A program made the translations under genes and the position numbers. DNA of 64,000 nt from Nonomuraea spiralis (GTDB lineage: Bacteria; Actinomycetota; Actinomycetes; Streptosporangiales; Streptosporangiaceae), in NCBI RefSeq assembly GCF_014648435.1, contig NZ_BMRC01000001.1:320481-384480 (forward strand). Reading direction: 5' to 3'. The notes beneath the pieces are model-generated. The model was not told the DNA's origin. It made no database searches and saw only the letters and a program-made list of their open reading frames with translations. Positions 63,483-64,000 of the stretch are shown here, in pieces (the first letter of the stretch is position 1; every line of letters starts with the position of its first letter).

Positions 63483-64000
63483 GTCGCTGTCTCCTCCTTG
63501 ATCGTGCCCAGCGTAGCGGCGCCGAACAGCCTGGCGACGTCACCGAGCTGGGATGTGGCGCGTCGTGCCAGCTCGGCGCGGTCGCGCGTGTCGCGTTCCG
63601 CGTGCACCGACAGCTCGGCCCTGGCCGCCTCGACGATCCGCCGCGGGTCGGGCGGGCCGAGGTCGGCGGCCGTGGCGCCGGGCACGTTCCTGGCCATGCG
63701 CGCCAGCAGGCGCAGGGCGCCCTCGTCCGCGCAGCCTGCGGAGGCCACGGCGATCGCGCAGGTCAGGAAGTCGACGCGGGGGCTGAGCGGGCCGACCACG
63801 CGCCGCTCCAGCGGCCACGTGCTGAGCGTGAGCAGGCCGCGGGCGGAGGAGAGGCGGTCGGTCAGCGCCGCGCACAGATAGTACGGCCTGCCGTGCGGCG
63901 TGGACCGGAACGAACGTTCCTCGTCCCTGCGCAGGCTGGTGAGCTGGGCGCTGCGGATGGTGCCGGCGAAGAACGCGCCGCTGACCGCCACCACCAGGCG
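63479..64000 (-). CDS. Unknown protein upstream of the nuclease (5' part off the window)
   Basis: Only the C-terminal 173 residues are seen; the frame is open to the window edge, reading RLVVAVSGAFFAGTIRSAQ. It contains PYYLCAALTDRLSSARGLL and a helical, Arg-rich end. No family is recognised. It overlaps the nuclease gene (GTGA) and thus belongs to the same operon. Confidence 0.6.
   Translation of the reverse strand, partial: RLVVAVSGAFFAGTIRSAQLTSLRRDEERSFRSTPHGRPYYLCAALTDRLSSARGLLTLSTWPLERRVVGPLSPRVDFLTCAIAVASAGCADEGALRLLARMARNVPGATAADLGPPDPRRIVEAARAELSVHAERDTRDRAELARRATSQLGDVARLFGAATLGTIKEETAT

Overview
The window is very GC-rich, uses many GTG starts and ATGA/GTGA gene overlaps, and reads as chromosomal DNA of an actinomycete. 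Gene content (DeoR-controlled PTS, formylglycine-generating enzyme, Ppx, RsbV/RsbW-like proteins, MshD-like acetyltransferase, many regulators) fits a developmentally complex Streptosporangiales-type bacterium such as Nonomuraea, but the sequence alone does not fix the genus. Several genes have a TAnnnT-type -10 box ending 6 or 7 bases before the start codon, so leaderless transcription looks common.

Layout. 1-3484 (minus): a sugar PTS operon (DeoR regulator, 1-phosphofructokinase, mannitol-type EIIC, EIIB, EIIA cut by the window edge). 3587-5215 (plus): a secreted beta-lactamase-fold protein and a GrpB-family protein. 5276-5827 (plus): a three-helix membrane protein resembling Pycsar effectors (PycTM).

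5802-28176 (minus) is the centre of interest: fifteen co-directional genes over 22.4 kb, ten of the fourteen junctions overlapping or at most 3 bases apart. From its 5' end it encodes a membrane-anchored von Willebrand A (vWA) protein, a tubulin/FtsZ-like GTPase of about 1040 residues, a polytopic membrane protein, a pseudokinase, a P-loop GTPase, a tail-anchored partner, a degenerate cyclase-like protein, a P-loop/HEAT-like protein, an SPFH-like protein, a PP2C phosphatase, a tail-anchored kinase, a TerY-type vWA protein, a second degenerate cyclase-like/TPR protein, a CRP-like cNMP sensor with an intact phosphate-binding cassette, and a third cyclase-like/TPR protein that keeps its two metal-binding Asp. 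Together with the adjacent PycTM-like gene this looks like a multi-layer signalling or biological-conflict system that joins TerY-P phosphosignalling, tubulin/GTPase machinery and cyclic nucleotides.

28177-29101 is a non-coding gap with G-rich tandem repeats and a perfect 34-base palindrome. 29102-37798 holds housekeeping and regulatory genes: YjbR, CBS, a PLP decarboxylase with an Xre-cupin regulator, peptide deformylase, a methyltransferase, an acetyltransferase with a possible upstream leader ORF, and two tandem Pol-beta-type nucleotidyltransferases. 37856-51793 holds a PrpE-like acyl-CoA synthetase, a stand-alone NACHT NTPase (candidate NLR-like defence protein), two two-component systems, a GT-C-like membrane protein, an MMPL transporter and two tandem paralogous membrane/coiled-coil proteins. 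51733-59640 holds a MurG-like glycosyltransferase, a formylglycine-generating enzyme, Ppx, RsbW/RsbV-like factors flanking a TetR/DHA2-efflux pair with duplicated operators, and an acetyltransferase. 59654-64000 (minus) is a helicase/nuclease operon: an SF1-type helicase, an uncharacterised partner, a RecB/Cas4-like nuclease with a Cys cluster, and a truncated upstream gene; defence or DNA repair is likely.
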